Shown one piece after another: positions 9,101 through 16,827 of a stretch of DNA of 22,506 bases. Source of the DNA: an uncultured bacterium (GTDB taxonomy: Bacteria > Bacteroidota > Ignavibacteria > Ignavibacteriales > Melioribacteraceae). Both the position numbers and the translations under genes were made by a program. The stretch spans positions 1-22,506 of the forward strand of contig CALDDL010000057.1 in assembly GCA_937936675.1 (NCBI GenBank), written 5' to 3'. The stretch's first letter is position 1, and each line of letters starts with the position of its first letter. The notes under the pieces were generated by a model, which was not told the origin of the DNA, ran no database searches, and worked only from the letters and a program-made list of their open reading frames with translations.

Positions 9101-9199
9101 TTCCGAAAATTCATTTCTTTTATTCTTTAGTATCTCCGGTTCGTTATTATATTCAGATAAACTTTTCCAGAACTTTTTATTATTTGAATTGGAGTCCAT
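6140..9199 (-). CDS. actB: Alternative complex III subunit ActB (MoCo-like domain plus multi-cluster ferredoxin domain)
   Basis: A 1019-aa two-domain subunit, probably exported by Tat. Residues 8-66 form the extended Tat region known from MoCo/4Fe-4S proteins (FWKSLSEY early, then SRRKFIALMG with R49-R50); C67 follows and could be acylated, though its lipobox is weak. The molybdopterin-oxidoreductase-like domain (about 90-720) starts with a full CxxCxxxC-x27-C set: C98, C101, C105, C133. No further cysteine occurs until C790, so there is no Cys ligand for Mo. The ferredoxin domain (about 780-1019) has C790/793/796/800, C845/848/853/857, C877-T880-C883-C887 and C932/935/962/966. Thr at the second position of the third set matches the [3Fe-4S] site expected in ActB. 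Role: relay from the quinol site to the heme subunits. It starts 8 nt after the 56-aa ORF and overlaps actC by one base. Confidence 0.95.
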   Translation of the reverse strand: MDSNSNNKKFWKSLSEYNNEPEILKNKRNEFSEGVTDDFEPSELNGISRRKFIALMGAATALTATACSDYRDKGEIVPYNKRPEEILPGTANYYASTCTGCESLCGILVKTREGRPIKIDGNPDHPVNKGKICAKGQAEVTYLYDPSRLKDPLFNKRKVSWEQINNQLISEFNKANEEGLEIALISEHIFSPTFKKLLEEFKTKYPTTREYYYSATDNGNKLNAAFKSYGNYSIPTPRYDKANLVVALDDDFLGVDGNSIENTKNYSMKRDAIDRVNFNRLYVIEGRMSLTGMMSDYRLRLRPDAQLELVWTLINELKNNGIINVPSELSSKVSDYTVTKLVSNYKINEKKLRSLLSDLSINKGKTIITAGKNLSESVHVSVNYLNELLDNTGNFDFNNFDLGSPYSSYKDFENLVSRMESEKVGVVINLDVNPVFNLPSDIGFEKGYSKVKTTVALSLENNETGEKSKYLLPINHFLESWGDYKNKTYVMSLQQPVINSLFNTRQKESIFLTWVTGEAKSYDVNSYHKYLLDNFNTTIYNNSSKKTDSNSFWYGSLHDGIVELNTKPNSKSAFNNSAISSIPNPASKSKFSVYLTEGYFLGGGKYANNGWLQETPHPVTKITWDNYVSVSPATAKQLGIEKDDLLEISVNKKKLKIAAVIQPGLADEILHIEFGNGRKVVGDVGLETGVNAFELISKNNSETNFILPNAELTKTGDTYKLASTQEHHSLDDTFVKDFHKVRKIIQEGTVNEYKKHPHFLHDEKHEIFSITDEHKYTEVKWAMAIDLNKCTSCGGCVTACNVENNIPVVGKDQVLHGREMQWMRIDRYYSGTPEDPEISNQPMLCQHCDNAPCENVCPVNATNHSPDGLNQMAYNRCVGTRYCSNNCPFKVRRFNFFNFRDHFADSYYENDLTPLGNNPEVTVRSRGVMEKCTFCIQKIMDARQVAIKEERPLNGNDVVTACQQACPAEAIVFGDSNDPESRISKYRNHNLAYHVLETLNVKPNVTYIAKLRNTHSEEV

Positions 9200-9207
9200 T
9201 TAATTCC

Positions 9208-9378
9208 CTATTTATTTCTTTTTACCGCTAATGGATTTGGGCTTACTTTTATTTTTTTACTTTCTCTATTGATAGCTTTAAGAAAATTCGTGGGGATTAA
9301 TGAAATTAAACCTAATCCTATCGAGCTTTTTATAATTTTATCAAAAAATATTTTTCTATTTAATCTATTTGTTTTCAT
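9208..9378 (-). CDS. Small 56-aa Tat-signal-like protein between actA and actB, unknown function
   Basis: An ATG at 9378 opens a 56-codon frame ending in TAG at 9208-9210. It begins 9 nt after the actA stop, with a GGTGA just upstream, and ends 8 nt before the actB ATG. It therefore fills the only sizeable gap inside the act operon. The product reads MKTNRLNRKIFFDKII, then a short hydrophobic stretch SSIGLGLISLIP (about 18-29), then a basic tail ending PNPLAVKRNK. The start resembles a Tat signal with Arg-Lys (R8-K9) in place of Arg-Arg, followed by F-F and a weak h-region. I do not recognise a named family. It could be a small accessory or assembly factor of ACIII, or an exported peptide. 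Support for translation is the exact fit between neighbours and the start signal; no homology could be tested. Confidence 0.6.
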   Translation of the reverse strand: MKTNRLNRKIFFDKIIKSSIGLGLISLIPTNFLKAINRESKKIKVSPNPLAVKRNK

Positions 9379-9387
9379 TGTTCACCA

Positions 9388-9957
9388 TTATCTATGACAT
9401 GCAAAACAATTTTCGGGACCATTATTTACCTTTTGCAGATAAGGAAGATTTTCATGAGGTTTACGATGACAATCTAAACAAGCAGTCATTGTAAAGGCTT
9501 TCACTTGCCCCACTTTTTCCATTTCTTTAAGATCACCATGGCAACTAGCACAATCAATTCCCTTATTTACATGCACACTATGATTAAAATAGGCATAATC
9601 GGGGATTTTGTGGATTCGTTTCCAAGGTAGAGGTTTTCCCTCTTCGTAGTATTTCGTTAATTTAATAATTTCCGGTTTATCCTTACGAGCTACCGCATGG
9701 CAGTTCATACAAATATTTACGGAAGGAATTGTCGCTTGCCTACCCTTTGATACACCTATATGGCAATATTGGCAATCAATAGCCATTTGACCTGCATGAA
9801 GTTTATGCGAGAATGCTATTGGTTGATCCGGCGTGTAACCAACACTATCCCTTTCTGCGCGGGAGGCATAAAAAGTAATCACAAATGCAGCAGCAATTAC
9901 AAATAATGTTAGTGGTAGGCGTATTTTAAGAGTATAATCCAGGACTGTCTTTTTCAT
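9388..9957 (-). CDS. actA: Alternative complex III subunit ActA (pentaheme cytochrome c)
   Basis: A 189-aa multiheme cytochrome of the class III/cytochrome c7-like fold, anchored by one N-terminal helix (about 14-31). Five CxxCH sites are visible: C62-H66, C83-H87, C136-H140, C160-H164 and C184-H188. Additional histidines such as H51, H54, H126 and H129 are available as second axial ligands. Five hemes and a single anchor match ActA of ACIII, which hands electrons from ActB to the monoheme cytochrome. It is the first gene of the respiratory operon, with a 155-nt upstream gap that must hold the promoter. NrfH and related NapC/NirT quinol dehydrogenases are alternatives in principle, but the act gene order rules them out. 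Confidence 0.93.
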   Translation of the reverse strand: MKKTVLDYTLKIRLPLTLFVIAAAFVITFYASRAERDSVGYTPDQPIAFSHKLHAGQMAIDCQYCHIGVSKGRQATIPSVNICMNCHAVARKDKPEIIKLTKYYEEGKPLPWKRIHKIPDYAYFNHSVHVNKGIDCASCHGDLKEMEKVGQVKAFTMTACLDCHRKPHENLPYLQKVNNGPENCFACHR

Positions 9958-10112
9958 TTACAACCTGTACCTTATAGACTATAATTTTTATGATAATGTT
10001 TTTTAAAAGGATACGATATACAGTTTTATTTAAACAGCTCCAAAAAATAGTAAAACTAATTATAATAACAAAGTATCTAAATTGAGTAATTTATTTTTTA
10101 TTAGTTATTTAA
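9958..10112 (-). promoter_or_regulatory. Promoter region of the ACIII-oxidase operon, with candidate TTTG/TAnnnTTTG boxes
   Basis: A very AT-rich gap between the polyprenyl synthase stop and the actA start; I see no gene in it. On the minus strand a TTTG (10072-10069) is followed after 19 nt by TATTTTTTG (10049-10041). This is close to the Bacteroidetes promoter form TTTG-N19-TAnnTTTG, but the second box is one base too long. A TATAAT lies at 10064-10059 without a convincing -35 partner. Either would give a leader of roughly 80-95 nt. No strong terminator hairpin was seen for the upstream operon, so read-through into actA is possible. Confidence 0.35.
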
Positions 10113-11093
10113 TTATTTCTTTCTTTCGATAACAAAATTAACTAATTCAAAAAGAGCTTGTTTGGATTCTGAATCAGGTAAATTTTCTAATTTTGATATT
10201 GCTCTTTGAGAATACTCCAAAGCGACTTTTTCGGAATAATCAATTCCACCTTTTCGTTTAACAAAATCAATAACTTCAGAAATATTTTTTTTGTTTTTAC
10301 CATTCTTAACTAACTTGATAATCGCTTTTTTCTCTGAATTATCTGAGTTATTTAAGGCATATATTAAAGGTAGTGTGAGTTTTTTTTCTTTAATATCACC
10401 ACCAAGCGGCTTACCCATTAAAAATGATTTTCCTACATAATCAAGTATATCGTCTTTAATCTGAAATGCAATTCCAAGATATTCACCATAATCTTTCATA
10501 TCTTTAATTTTATTTTCATCATCGGTAGTAGAACGAGCACCGATTTCGCAACATGTAGATAAAAGCGAAGCGGTTTTATCTGAAATTATTTTGAAATAAG
10601 TTTCTTCGTCATTATTTAGTTTGCGAGTTTTACTAATTTGAAGTAATTCGCCTTCGGACATTCTTTTAACCGAATTTGTAATTACCTTTAGGAAATCATA
10701 ATCACTCCCATCAACCGAGAGCATTAATCCTTTAGCTAGAAGATAATCCCCCATTAAGACAGCCACTTTATTTTTCCAAACAGCATTAATGGAGGGAAAT
10801 CCTCGCCTTGTTTCCGCACTATCTACAACATCATCATGTACCAAAGTAGCAGTATGTAATAATTCTACTAGTGTTGCGCCACGGAAGGTACGATCATTTA
10901 CATTACCACATGCTTTTCCTGTAAGAATAACCAACGCCGGACGAATTCTTTTCCCCTTTTGCATTAGAATATAACGAGTAACTAAATCAAGAAGACCTAC
11001 TTTAGTCTTCATCGATTTTTTAAATGCAACCGAGAAATCATCCAACTCTTTATTTATTGGGAAGATAATTTCCGAAAGATTTTTTTTAATCAA
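10113..11093 (-). CDS. Long-chain polyprenyl diphosphate synthase (quinone side chain)
   Basis: A 326-aa trans-isoprenyl diphosphate synthase (IspB/HepT/SdsA family) that elongates an allylic diphosphate with IPP. Both aspartate-rich motifs are intact: DDVVD (D87, D88, D91), followed by the RRG of the first motif region, and DDILD (D214, D215, D218). GKRIRP (about 47-52) and KTASLLS (about 173-179) are also present. The fifth residue before the first DDxxD is alanine (A82), which in this family leaves room for long products, so an octaprenyl- or similar chain is more likely than farnesyl or geranylgeranyl. The expected use is the menaquinone tail, which fits a neighbouring menaquinol-oxidising ACIII. 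The start overlaps the tatC stop by 4 nt (ATGA-type), and it ends the second operon. Exact chain length cannot be read. Confidence 0.9.
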   Translation of the reverse strand: MIKKNLSEIIFPINKELDDFSVAFKKSMKTKVGLLDLVTRYILMQKGKRIRPALVILTGKACGNVNDRTFRGATLVELLHTATLVHDDVVDSAETRRGFPSINAVWKNKVAVLMGDYLLAKGLMLSVDGSDYDFLKVITNSVKRMSEGELLQISKTRKLNNDEETYFKIISDKTASLLSTCCEIGARSTTDDENKIKDMKDYGEYLGIAFQIKDDILDYVGKSFLMGKPLGGDIKEKKLTLPLIYALNNSDNSEKKAIIKLVKNGKNKKNISEVIDFVKRKGGIDYSEKVALEYSQRAISKLENLPDSESKQALFELVNFVIERKK

Positions 11094-11818
11094 GCATTCT
11101 TCTGTGATAATTTTGAAACGAATATACTTATTTCGTACAAAATAAACAAAGGTATTGCAAGAAGAAGCTGTGAAACGGGGTCAGTTCCGGGGGTCAAAAT
11201 TGCAGATGCTATAAAAATTACTACTATAGAATGTCTTCTATATTTCCTCATCAATTTTGGTGTCAGGATACCAATTTTTGAAAGAAAAAAAGATAACATC
11301 GGAAGCTCAAAAACTAATCCTGCTCCCAATAATACACTCATTATGATTGACATATATTCATCAACCGCAAAATTATTTTCGATGGTAGATGAACCAAATT
11401 GTGCAGCAAATTGTAGTGTTAATGGAAGCATTACATAATAGGCAAATACGATTCCGACAACAAAACAAAATGTAGAGAATACGACAATGGTTGTTACATA
11501 TTTTTTTTCATTCGATTTTAATGCCGGAGAAATGAACTTCCATAATTGATAGAAAACATTAGGAATACTCAAAATTAAACCGGCAGCAATAGCCACTTGA
11601 AAATAAAGAAATAACTGACCAAACGGTTTTAAGTTCTGTAAATTTATTTTTGCTTCTCTAGCCGGACGAAGTAATAATCCATCAACCAGAAAATCAATAA
11701 ATATCCATGCTATTATCGTTCCAATTAATATTCCTAAAAAAGAATAAATTAATCTCCATCTTAGATCCTCGAGATGCTCGAGGAAAGTCATTTCAACTTC
11801 TTTATTTTCAGAACTCAT
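11090..11818 (-). CDS. tatC: Sec-independent protein translocase TatC
   Basis: A 242-aa polytopic membrane protein with six predicted helices, the signal-recognising core of the twin-arginine translocase. The cytoplasmic N-terminus has the conserved FLEHLEDLRWRLI with E17. The typical LVFELPML occurs in the middle, and a LTPGTDPVSQLLLAIPLFIL segment precedes the last helix, as in other TatC. No tatA or tatB lies in the window. A substrate, the Tat-tagged ActB, is encoded just downstream. The start lies 6 nt from the glyA stop, and the stop overlaps the polyprenyl synthase start by 4 nt, so it is co-transcribed with both. Confidence 0.95.
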   Translation of the reverse strand: MSSENKEVEMTFLEHLEDLRWRLIYSFLGILIGTIIAWIFIDFLVDGLLLRPAREAKINLQNLKPFGQLFLYFQVAIAAGLILSIPNVFYQLWKFISPALKSNEKKYVTTIVVFSTFCFVVGIVFAYYVMLPLTLQFAAQFGSSTIENNFAVDEYMSIIMSVLLGAGLVFELPMLSFFLSKIGILTPKLMRKYRRHSIVVIFIASAILTPGTDPVSQLLLAIPLFILYEISIFVSKLSQKNA

Positions 11819-11824
11819 TCTCTA

Positions 11825-13117
11825 TTATCTTAACTCGGGATAAAGTGGAAAATTTGAACAAAGATTTTTAACATCATTTTTTATTTGTCTTAATACGTCT
11901 TCGTTTTCGGAATTAGAAATTGCTTTATCAATAAATTGAGCAATTTGTTTCATTTCAGTTTCTTTCATTTTTCTGGTAGTTACTGCGGGAGTACCAATCC
12001 TAATACCGCTGGTTACGAAAGGGCTTTTAGTATCAAAAGGCACCATATTTTTATTTACAGTTATACCGGCAGCACCTAAAGCGTTTTCGGCTTTTTTACC
12101 ACTTAATCCCTTATTAGTCAAATCAACTAACATAAGATGATTATCAGTACCGCCTGAACTTATATCATAACCAAGATTCATTAATTCTGCAGAAAGTGTT
12201 TTGGCATTCTTAATTACTTGTTTAGCATATTCTCCAAACGAATCAGAAAGAACTTCACCAAAAGCAACAGCTTTGCCAAGAATAACGTGCATTAATGGAC
12301 CGCCTTGAATACCGGGCATCACAATAGAATCTATCATCTCGGACATCAATTTTAGTCTATCACCCTTCATTGTTTTTATACCTAGACGATTTTCACCATC
12401 TTTTCCTATTAAAATTATACCGCCTCTAGGACCACGAAGTGTTTTATGTGTTGTCGATGTAACTATATCACAATATTGCAAAGGATTAGTTAATAAACCT
12501 TTGGCAATCAATCCGGCAGGATGTGCCATATCACACATTAAAAATGCACCAACTTTATTGGCAATTTCTCTAAACTTAGAATAATCCCAGTCCCTCGAAT
12601 ACGCGCTGCCGCCGGCAACAATAATTTTTGGTTTCTCCTTAACTGCCAATTCTTCAATTAAATTATAGTCTAATAATTTCGTTTCTTTAGAAAGAGTATA
12701 ACCGACAGATCTATAAATTTGTCCGGAGAAATTTACCGGAGAGCCATGAGTCAAATGCCCTCCGTGATCTAAACTTAAACCAAGAATTGTATCACCCGGC
12801 TTTATCAGAGCCATATAAACAGCCATATTAGCTTGAGATCCGCTATGAGGTTGAACATTTACATATTCTGCACCAAATAAGGTTTTAAGCCTTTCAATTG
12901 CTAAATTCTCTGCTAAATCGACATATTCACAACCGCCATAATATCTCTTACCCGGGTAACCTTCTGCGTATTTATTAGTCAATACTGAACCTGCTGCTTC
13001 TAAAACGGCAAGACTGACAAAATTCTCAGAGGCAATTAATTCTAAATGATCTTCTTGCCTGTTTAATTCCAATTGCGCAATTTTATACGCTTCCTGATCT
13101 TTCATTAAGTGATTCAT
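11825..13117 (-). CDS. glyA: Serine hydroxymethyltransferase
   Basis: A PLP enzyme of fold type I converting serine and tetrahydrofolate to glycine and 5,10-methylenetetrahydrofolate in the cytoplasm. The 430-aa product has the family start (LELNRQEDHLELIASENF), the NKYAEGYPGKRYYGG loop, PHSGSQAN, D196 and H199 in CDMAHPAG, and the PLP-binding lysine K225 in TSTTHKTLRGPRGG. I start at ATG 13117: a GAGGA lies 5 nt upstream. An in-frame TTG at 13120 would add one residue, and ATG 13105 would remove four. It lies 12 nt after the TPR gene. Its one-carbon product links it to the folate enzymes FtcD and FchA on the opposite strand further right, though they are in a different operon. Confidence 0.97.
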   Translation of the reverse strand: MNHLMKDQEAYKIAQLELNRQEDHLELIASENFVSLAVLEAAGSVLTNKYAEGYPGKRYYGGCEYVDLAENLAIERLKTLFGAEYVNVQPHSGSQANMAVYMALIKPGDTILGLSLDHGGHLTHGSPVNFSGQIYRSVGYTLSKETKLLDYNLIEELAVKEKPKIIVAGGSAYSRDWDYSKFREIANKVGAFLMCDMAHPAGLIAKGLLTNPLQYCDIVTSTTHKTLRGPRGGIILIGKDGENRLGIKTMKGDRLKLMSEMIDSIVMPGIQGGPLMHVILGKAVAFGEVLSDSFGEYAKQVIKNAKTLSAELMNLGYDISSGGTDNHLMLVDLTNKGLSGKKAENALGAAGITVNKNMVPFDTKSPFVTSGIRIGTPAVTTRKMKETEMKQIAQFIDKAISNSENEDVLRQIKNDVKNLCSNFPLYPELR

Positions 13118-13122
13118 CAATT

Positions 13123-13127
13123 TCCTC
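13123..13127 (-). promoter_or_regulatory. Ribosome binding site of glyA
   Basis: GAGGA on the minus strand, 5 nt before the ATG at 13117. It favours this ATG over the adjoining TTG at 13120. Confidence 0.6.
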
Positions 13128-13132
13128 TATAA

Positions 13133-14389
13133 TTAAGGTACTTGAACTGTTTTTCCAATCCAAGAATAACAACTTCCTTCTATTTTAATAGTATCGCCGC
13201 TATTAAGCTTTCTAAAGAAATAATCTTCTTTAGTAGGAATAGAATTGGATAAAGCTTTAACTCTATCAGAAGCAGTCGAAGCATATTGGCCACCCATCCC
13301 GGCTGCCTTTCTATATGTATTTACAGCTAATAGATAAACGCATTTTGCCATAAAATCAAATTCACATGCTCTTGCTGCTTGTTCATATAATTGTCCTTCA
13401 ATAATATAAGGATAATCCCAATCAGGGCTTGCATTAATAGCTTTTTGCAAGAAACCGCGAGCAACTGAAAGTTGTTCTTGGCGTTTATATATTACGGCTA
13501 CATTTACGTAATTATCTCTATTATCAGGTTGCAAATTGATAAGAGTTTTATATGCATTTAATGCTTTATCGTTCTGATCAGTTTTTTCATATACACTTGC
13601 TAATTGTTTCCAGTAATTAATTACTTCCGGAGCTTGTTTTGTTAAAAATTCAAGTGGTTCTTGTGCTTTTTCTAATTCTTGAGCTTTGATAGCTATTGAA
13701 GCATATTTCCATGCTTTTTCAAGATTATTTTTATCTAAATCCCAAGATTTCTTAGTAATATCAACAAGCTCATTAATATCAGATGCAAGGTTTTCTATTT
13801 TTCCAACCCATAAAGCATTGTCAGGCTCAGCTTCGGAAAGCTTTGAATACAAGTCTAGAGCCTTTAATTTATAATCATTATCTTCTGCAGCATTAGTAGC
13901 GTAAATAATCCCTAATCTATCTTTATAATAATTAGGAAGAGTTGGATCAGTTTCAAAAGCTTTTTCATAAGCCTCAATTACCATAGGCACCGGAGCTTTT
14001 TTCCATACTTCTAGTATGTATGCTTTTTTAGCAAGGTAATATCCAATTTTTTCCGGTTCATATTTCATTGCAACTTCATAAAGATGTAATGTAGTATCAG
14101 CTATTACTTCTTTTGCAGCGTCATCGATATCAGTACTATCATGCTCGTACCAATACATGTCTTCCATTTTCTGAAATATTTTATATTTTAGAAAATTAGT
14201 TGGATCAGTATTAATTACTTTCCATCCATAAGGTATAGCTGATTTAGCATCGTTATTTTTATTATATTCATAAAATAAACTAAAATCTGCCATTAAATTT
14301 GTACTTTTTTCCTGAGCTAATATATCTGATTGAAAAGCTGAGAAAAATAAAGTAGCTATTAAATACAAGAATATGACTGCCTTTTTCAA
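13133..14389 (-). CDS. Exported tetratricopeptide-repeat protein
   Basis: A 418-aa protein with a Sec signal peptide (about 1-25, MKKAVIFLYL start, ending in DILAQ) and helical repeats throughout. The clearest TPR-like units lie at about 222-330, with spacing near 34 and residues such as YWKQLASVYEKTDQNDKALN and NYVNVAVIYKRQEQLSVARG. The final 25 residues, with SGDTIKIEGSCYSWIGKTVQ, form a short C-terminal segment. A probable periplasmic or outer-membrane-associated scaffold; no catalytic motif is seen. It lies 26 nt after the beta-barrel gene and 12 nt before glyA in the same operon, together with two other envelope proteins. The precise role is unknown. Confidence 0.75.
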   Translation of the reverse strand: MKKAVIFLYLIATLFFSAFQSDILAQEKSTNLMADFSLFYEYNKNNDAKSAIPYGWKVINTDPTNFLKYKIFQKMEDMYWYEHDSTDIDDAAKEVIADTTLHLYEVAMKYEPEKIGYYLAKKAYILEVWKKAPVPMVIEAYEKAFETDPTLPNYYKDRLGIIYATNAAEDNDYKLKALDLYSKLSEAEPDNALWVGKIENLASDINELVDITKKSWDLDKNNLEKAWKYASIAIKAQELEKAQEPLEFLTKQAPEVINYWKQLASVYEKTDQNDKALNAYKTLINLQPDNRDNYVNVAVIYKRQEQLSVARGFLQKAINASPDWDYPYIIEGQLYEQAARACEFDFMAKCVYLLAVNTYRKAAGMGGQYASTASDRVKALSNSIPTKEDYFFRKLNSGDTIKIEGSCYSWIGKTVQVP

Positions 14390-14415
14390 TTTAATAATTC
14401 CTTATATGTTAGTGT

Positions 14416-15654
14416 TTATCTATCCTGCCTTAAGAACCACAATTCGCCTAAGGTCAAAGATACAGAAAATCTTAAAAAATTCTCACTTAATAATTTATTT
14501 TTTGTTGTGCCTCTCATTCCATATTGAAGACCAAAATCTATATAACTGTCTAATCCCAATGGTAATGATGCACCTGTAAATAGAGAAAATTGATTTATTG
14601 CTTCTCCGTTTATTTCTAAATTAGTTGTCTCATAACTTAAACCACCACGATACATAGCCTGTTCCCAAAATGAACCGGTTGCTGGAGCAGCATTTTTATA
14701 CTCAAATCCTGCACTGAAACTTGACGAATTTTTCAATTGTAAAATATTTTTATCGTTATATTTATAGTCAGACCAGTTCTCTTGTAGATAATCGAATAAA
14801 ATCGAATAATCTTTATTTATTTTAAATGATAATCCTAACCCATATTTTATTGGTAGTTCTGTATATGTCCTACCTTCCGCTCCAGCGATTAATCCGAGTT
14901 GCGAATCAGTATTACTCACCGTATCTGTTTTGAGGCTAGCACCAGTTCCAAACACAGCACCAAGTCTGAAATCAGAAATAATTTCTGTACCGAAAATGTG
15001 AGATAGATCACTCGTTAATAAACCAAATGTTCCTCCGATACCTTCATAAGAATAATCTTTTCTAAATGATGCATCATGATATGATGATTTAGTATCAAAT
15101 TTAATAATAGTAGAATATTCACTTCTCCCGACATAATAATCAAATGATGCGCCCAAGACAAAATCAAAAGGCAATTTATATGAAGAGGAAATAAATAAAC
15201 GAGATAATCCTCCTTCTCCTTTAAAATCAATTGTGTGAGGATCAAGGATCGTTGATTCGTCTATAGTAGATATTTCATAATTAATATCAGTATATGGAAC
15301 TAATCCGGCACTGACGACAATACCTAAATCCTTTTCGATTGGGAATGCAAGCTGCATACCCGAAAATTTAGTGCCGCTATAAAATGAACTATTTTTATCA
15401 TCACTAAGAAAATAAGAATTTATTTGCGCTCCTGACTCAAAACGAGCTAGTCTCACTTTAAATAATGAAGCAGGGTTAACTACCGATAAATAATCATTAT
15501 CATAAAAACCAATTCCGTTACTGCCTAATCCCATTGCTCGAGCGAATTTACTCGTACGAACTTCACCAAGACCAAATTTGCTATAAATAGACCCTTGAGC
15601 AAAGAGGTTTACGCTAAAACTTATTACAAGTATTACTAAATATATTTTTTTCAT
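14416..15654 (-). CDS. Outer-membrane beta-barrel protein, function unknown
   Basis: A 412-aa protein with a signal peptide (MKKIYLVILVISFSVNLFAQ) followed by alternating polar and aromatic strands typical of a Bacteroidetes-type outer-membrane barrel. The mature start (GSIYSKFGLGEVRTSKFARA) and the phrase NDYLSVVNPASLF (about 53-65) resemble the FadL/OmpP1-like barrels of this group. The C-terminus is strand-rich with aromatic residues. No TonB box, plug domain or enzyme motif is seen. Its ATG directly follows the stop of the DUF4270-like lipoprotein gene with no gap, so the two are probably made together and may act as a surface pair. A transport role is possible but not shown by the sequence. 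Confidence 0.7.
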   Translation of the reverse strand: MKKIYLVILVISFSVNLFAQGSIYSKFGLGEVRTSKFARAMGLGSNGIGFYDNDYLSVVNPASLFKVRLARFESGAQINSYFLSDDKNSSFYSGTKFSGMQLAFPIEKDLGIVVSAGLVPYTDINYEISTIDESTILDPHTIDFKGEGGLSRLFISSSYKLPFDFVLGASFDYYVGRSEYSTIIKFDTKSSYHDASFRKDYSYEGIGGTFGLLTSDLSHIFGTEIISDFRLGAVFGTGASLKTDTVSNTDSQLGLIAGAEGRTYTELPIKYGLGLSFKINKDYSILFDYLQENWSDYKYNDKNILQLKNSSSFSAGFEYKNAAPATGSFWEQAMYRGGLSYETTNLEINGEAINQFSLFTGASLPLGLDSYIDFGLQYGMRGTTKNKLLSENFLRFSVSLTLGELWFLRQDR

Positions 15655-16827
15655 TTATTGTTTTCTCGTATAAGTTATTTTTATTCTTGGTCGCAAAGAA
15701 CTATCGTGATACTTACTACCATAAAATACGATTCTGGAAGCAGCAACAGAATCATCGAATAAGTCCAATCTGAATCCTTGATAATCACTTCCTTCAATTA
15801 TTTTTTGAATCAACCAAGTAATATCACCGGAAAATTTATTGCCTGATTTCGTCAATAGTAAGTTATAGACACTATCGGCAGTCAATTCGTTTGTACTAGA
15901 ATCTTTCATTGAATAAATAACTAATGAATCTGATGATGGTATCCCATCTTTTGTCATTAAAGAATCAAGTGTCAATTCTAAAATGGCTTTATTTATTATC
16001 GAAGGCTTTGGTAGAGAAGCTAAATCAAAAAACAATTTACCTTTAAGAATATATCCTGACTGAACAATTAATCTATCATCTAAATTTGGTTTATTCCCTT
16101 TTACAACATGATTATCTAAATAAGGAGTTATTTGTAAAGTATCTTTCCATTTGCCCGGTCTTTCAATCTCTATATTATACATAGTTGGATTTGCAGCAGC
16201 GAATAATGAGATTGCATTAAAACCATAGATTTTGCTCTTACCTTGTGGAATAAAAATTATACCGTGATTCTTTGTATCATCATTATTGACCACCCCATCT
16301 ATCCATTGCTTAGTAATATCCAGCGATAAATTACAAGTAAGTAAAGTATCTGAATCTTTTAGATTGGAAATTACATTTTCATTTTTATATGGAAGAGAAT
16401 TGAGGCTATCAAGATCAAATTCTAATGCCCAGCTTTTTTGAATTTCATGAGCAGTTAGTGATATTCTTGAATCTTTGTTACCTGCAGTATATTTAGGATA
16501 AAAGTTAATCCAAGATTTATTAATAGTTACACCATTAGATTTAATAAGTGCTATAACTGAATCTTGAAGATAGATATCAAATTTAAGTAACATATAAGCA
16601 GTAAATTCATCGGTAGCACCGACTAATACTTTACTTGTACTTCCAAATGCTTGAGGAGTATAATAATAAGAGGAAGTCTGTTTGATTTGATCAACGCCTG
16701 AATCTAAAACATTAAATACTACTTTATCTTCATCAGAGATAAGATTACCCCCCACAGAAGATGGATCATCGCTACAACCAAAAGTTAATAGACCGATAAT
16801 GAACAATAATAAAATTTTTTTATGCAA
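15655..16827 (-). CDS. DUF4270-like surface lipoprotein
   Basis: A 390-aa lipoprotein: signal segment with lipobox LLTFGC (C18), followed by SDDPSSVGGNLISDED, which resembles the start of DUF4270 proteins of Bacteroidetes. The rest is beta-rich, with two similar halves: one around DEFTAYMLLKFDI, the other around DDRLIVQSGYILKGKLFFDL, each like a DNRLRE-type jelly-roll domain. It closes with RIVFYGSKYHDSSLRPRIKI and a TYT strand. In Bacteroidetes, DUF4270 genes are, to my knowledge, often next to glycogen synthase; here glgA is two genes away with one HAD gene between, which supports the call. It abuts both neighbours without a gap. No function is known. Confidence 0.65.
   Translation of the reverse strand: MHKKILLLFIIGLLTFGCSDDPSSVGGNLISDEDKVVFNVLDSGVDQIKQTSSYYYTPQAFGSTSKVLVGATDEFTAYMLLKFDIYLQDSVIALIKSNGVTINKSWINFYPKYTAGNKDSRISLTAHEIQKSWALEFDLDSLNSLPYKNENVISNLKDSDTLLTCNLSLDITKQWIDGVVNNDDTKNHGIIFIPQGKSKIYGFNAISLFAAANPTMYNIEIERPGKWKDTLQITPYLDNHVVKGNKPNLDDRLIVQSGYILKGKLFFDLASLPKPSIINKAILELTLDSLMTKDGIPSSDSLVIYSMKDSSTNELTADSVYNLLLTKSGNKFSGDITWLIQKIIEGSDYQGFRLDLFDDSVAASRIVFYGSKYHDSSLRPRIKITYTRKQ

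Noticed and set aside
6140..9957. Nitrate, polysulfide or tetrathionate reductase operon (molybdopterin subunit, Fe-S subunit, NrfD)
   Set aside because: The MoCo-like and Fe-S parts are fused in one chain, a pentaheme ActA and ActD/ActE/ActF follow, and an oxidase is downstream. This is the ACIII order, and no Cys Mo ligand is seen.
10081..10112. Terminator hairpin after the polyprenyl synthase gene
   Set aside because: The only inverted pair (AGTAAT/ATTAGT) is short, mismatched and AT-only, with no G+C stem before a U-run.
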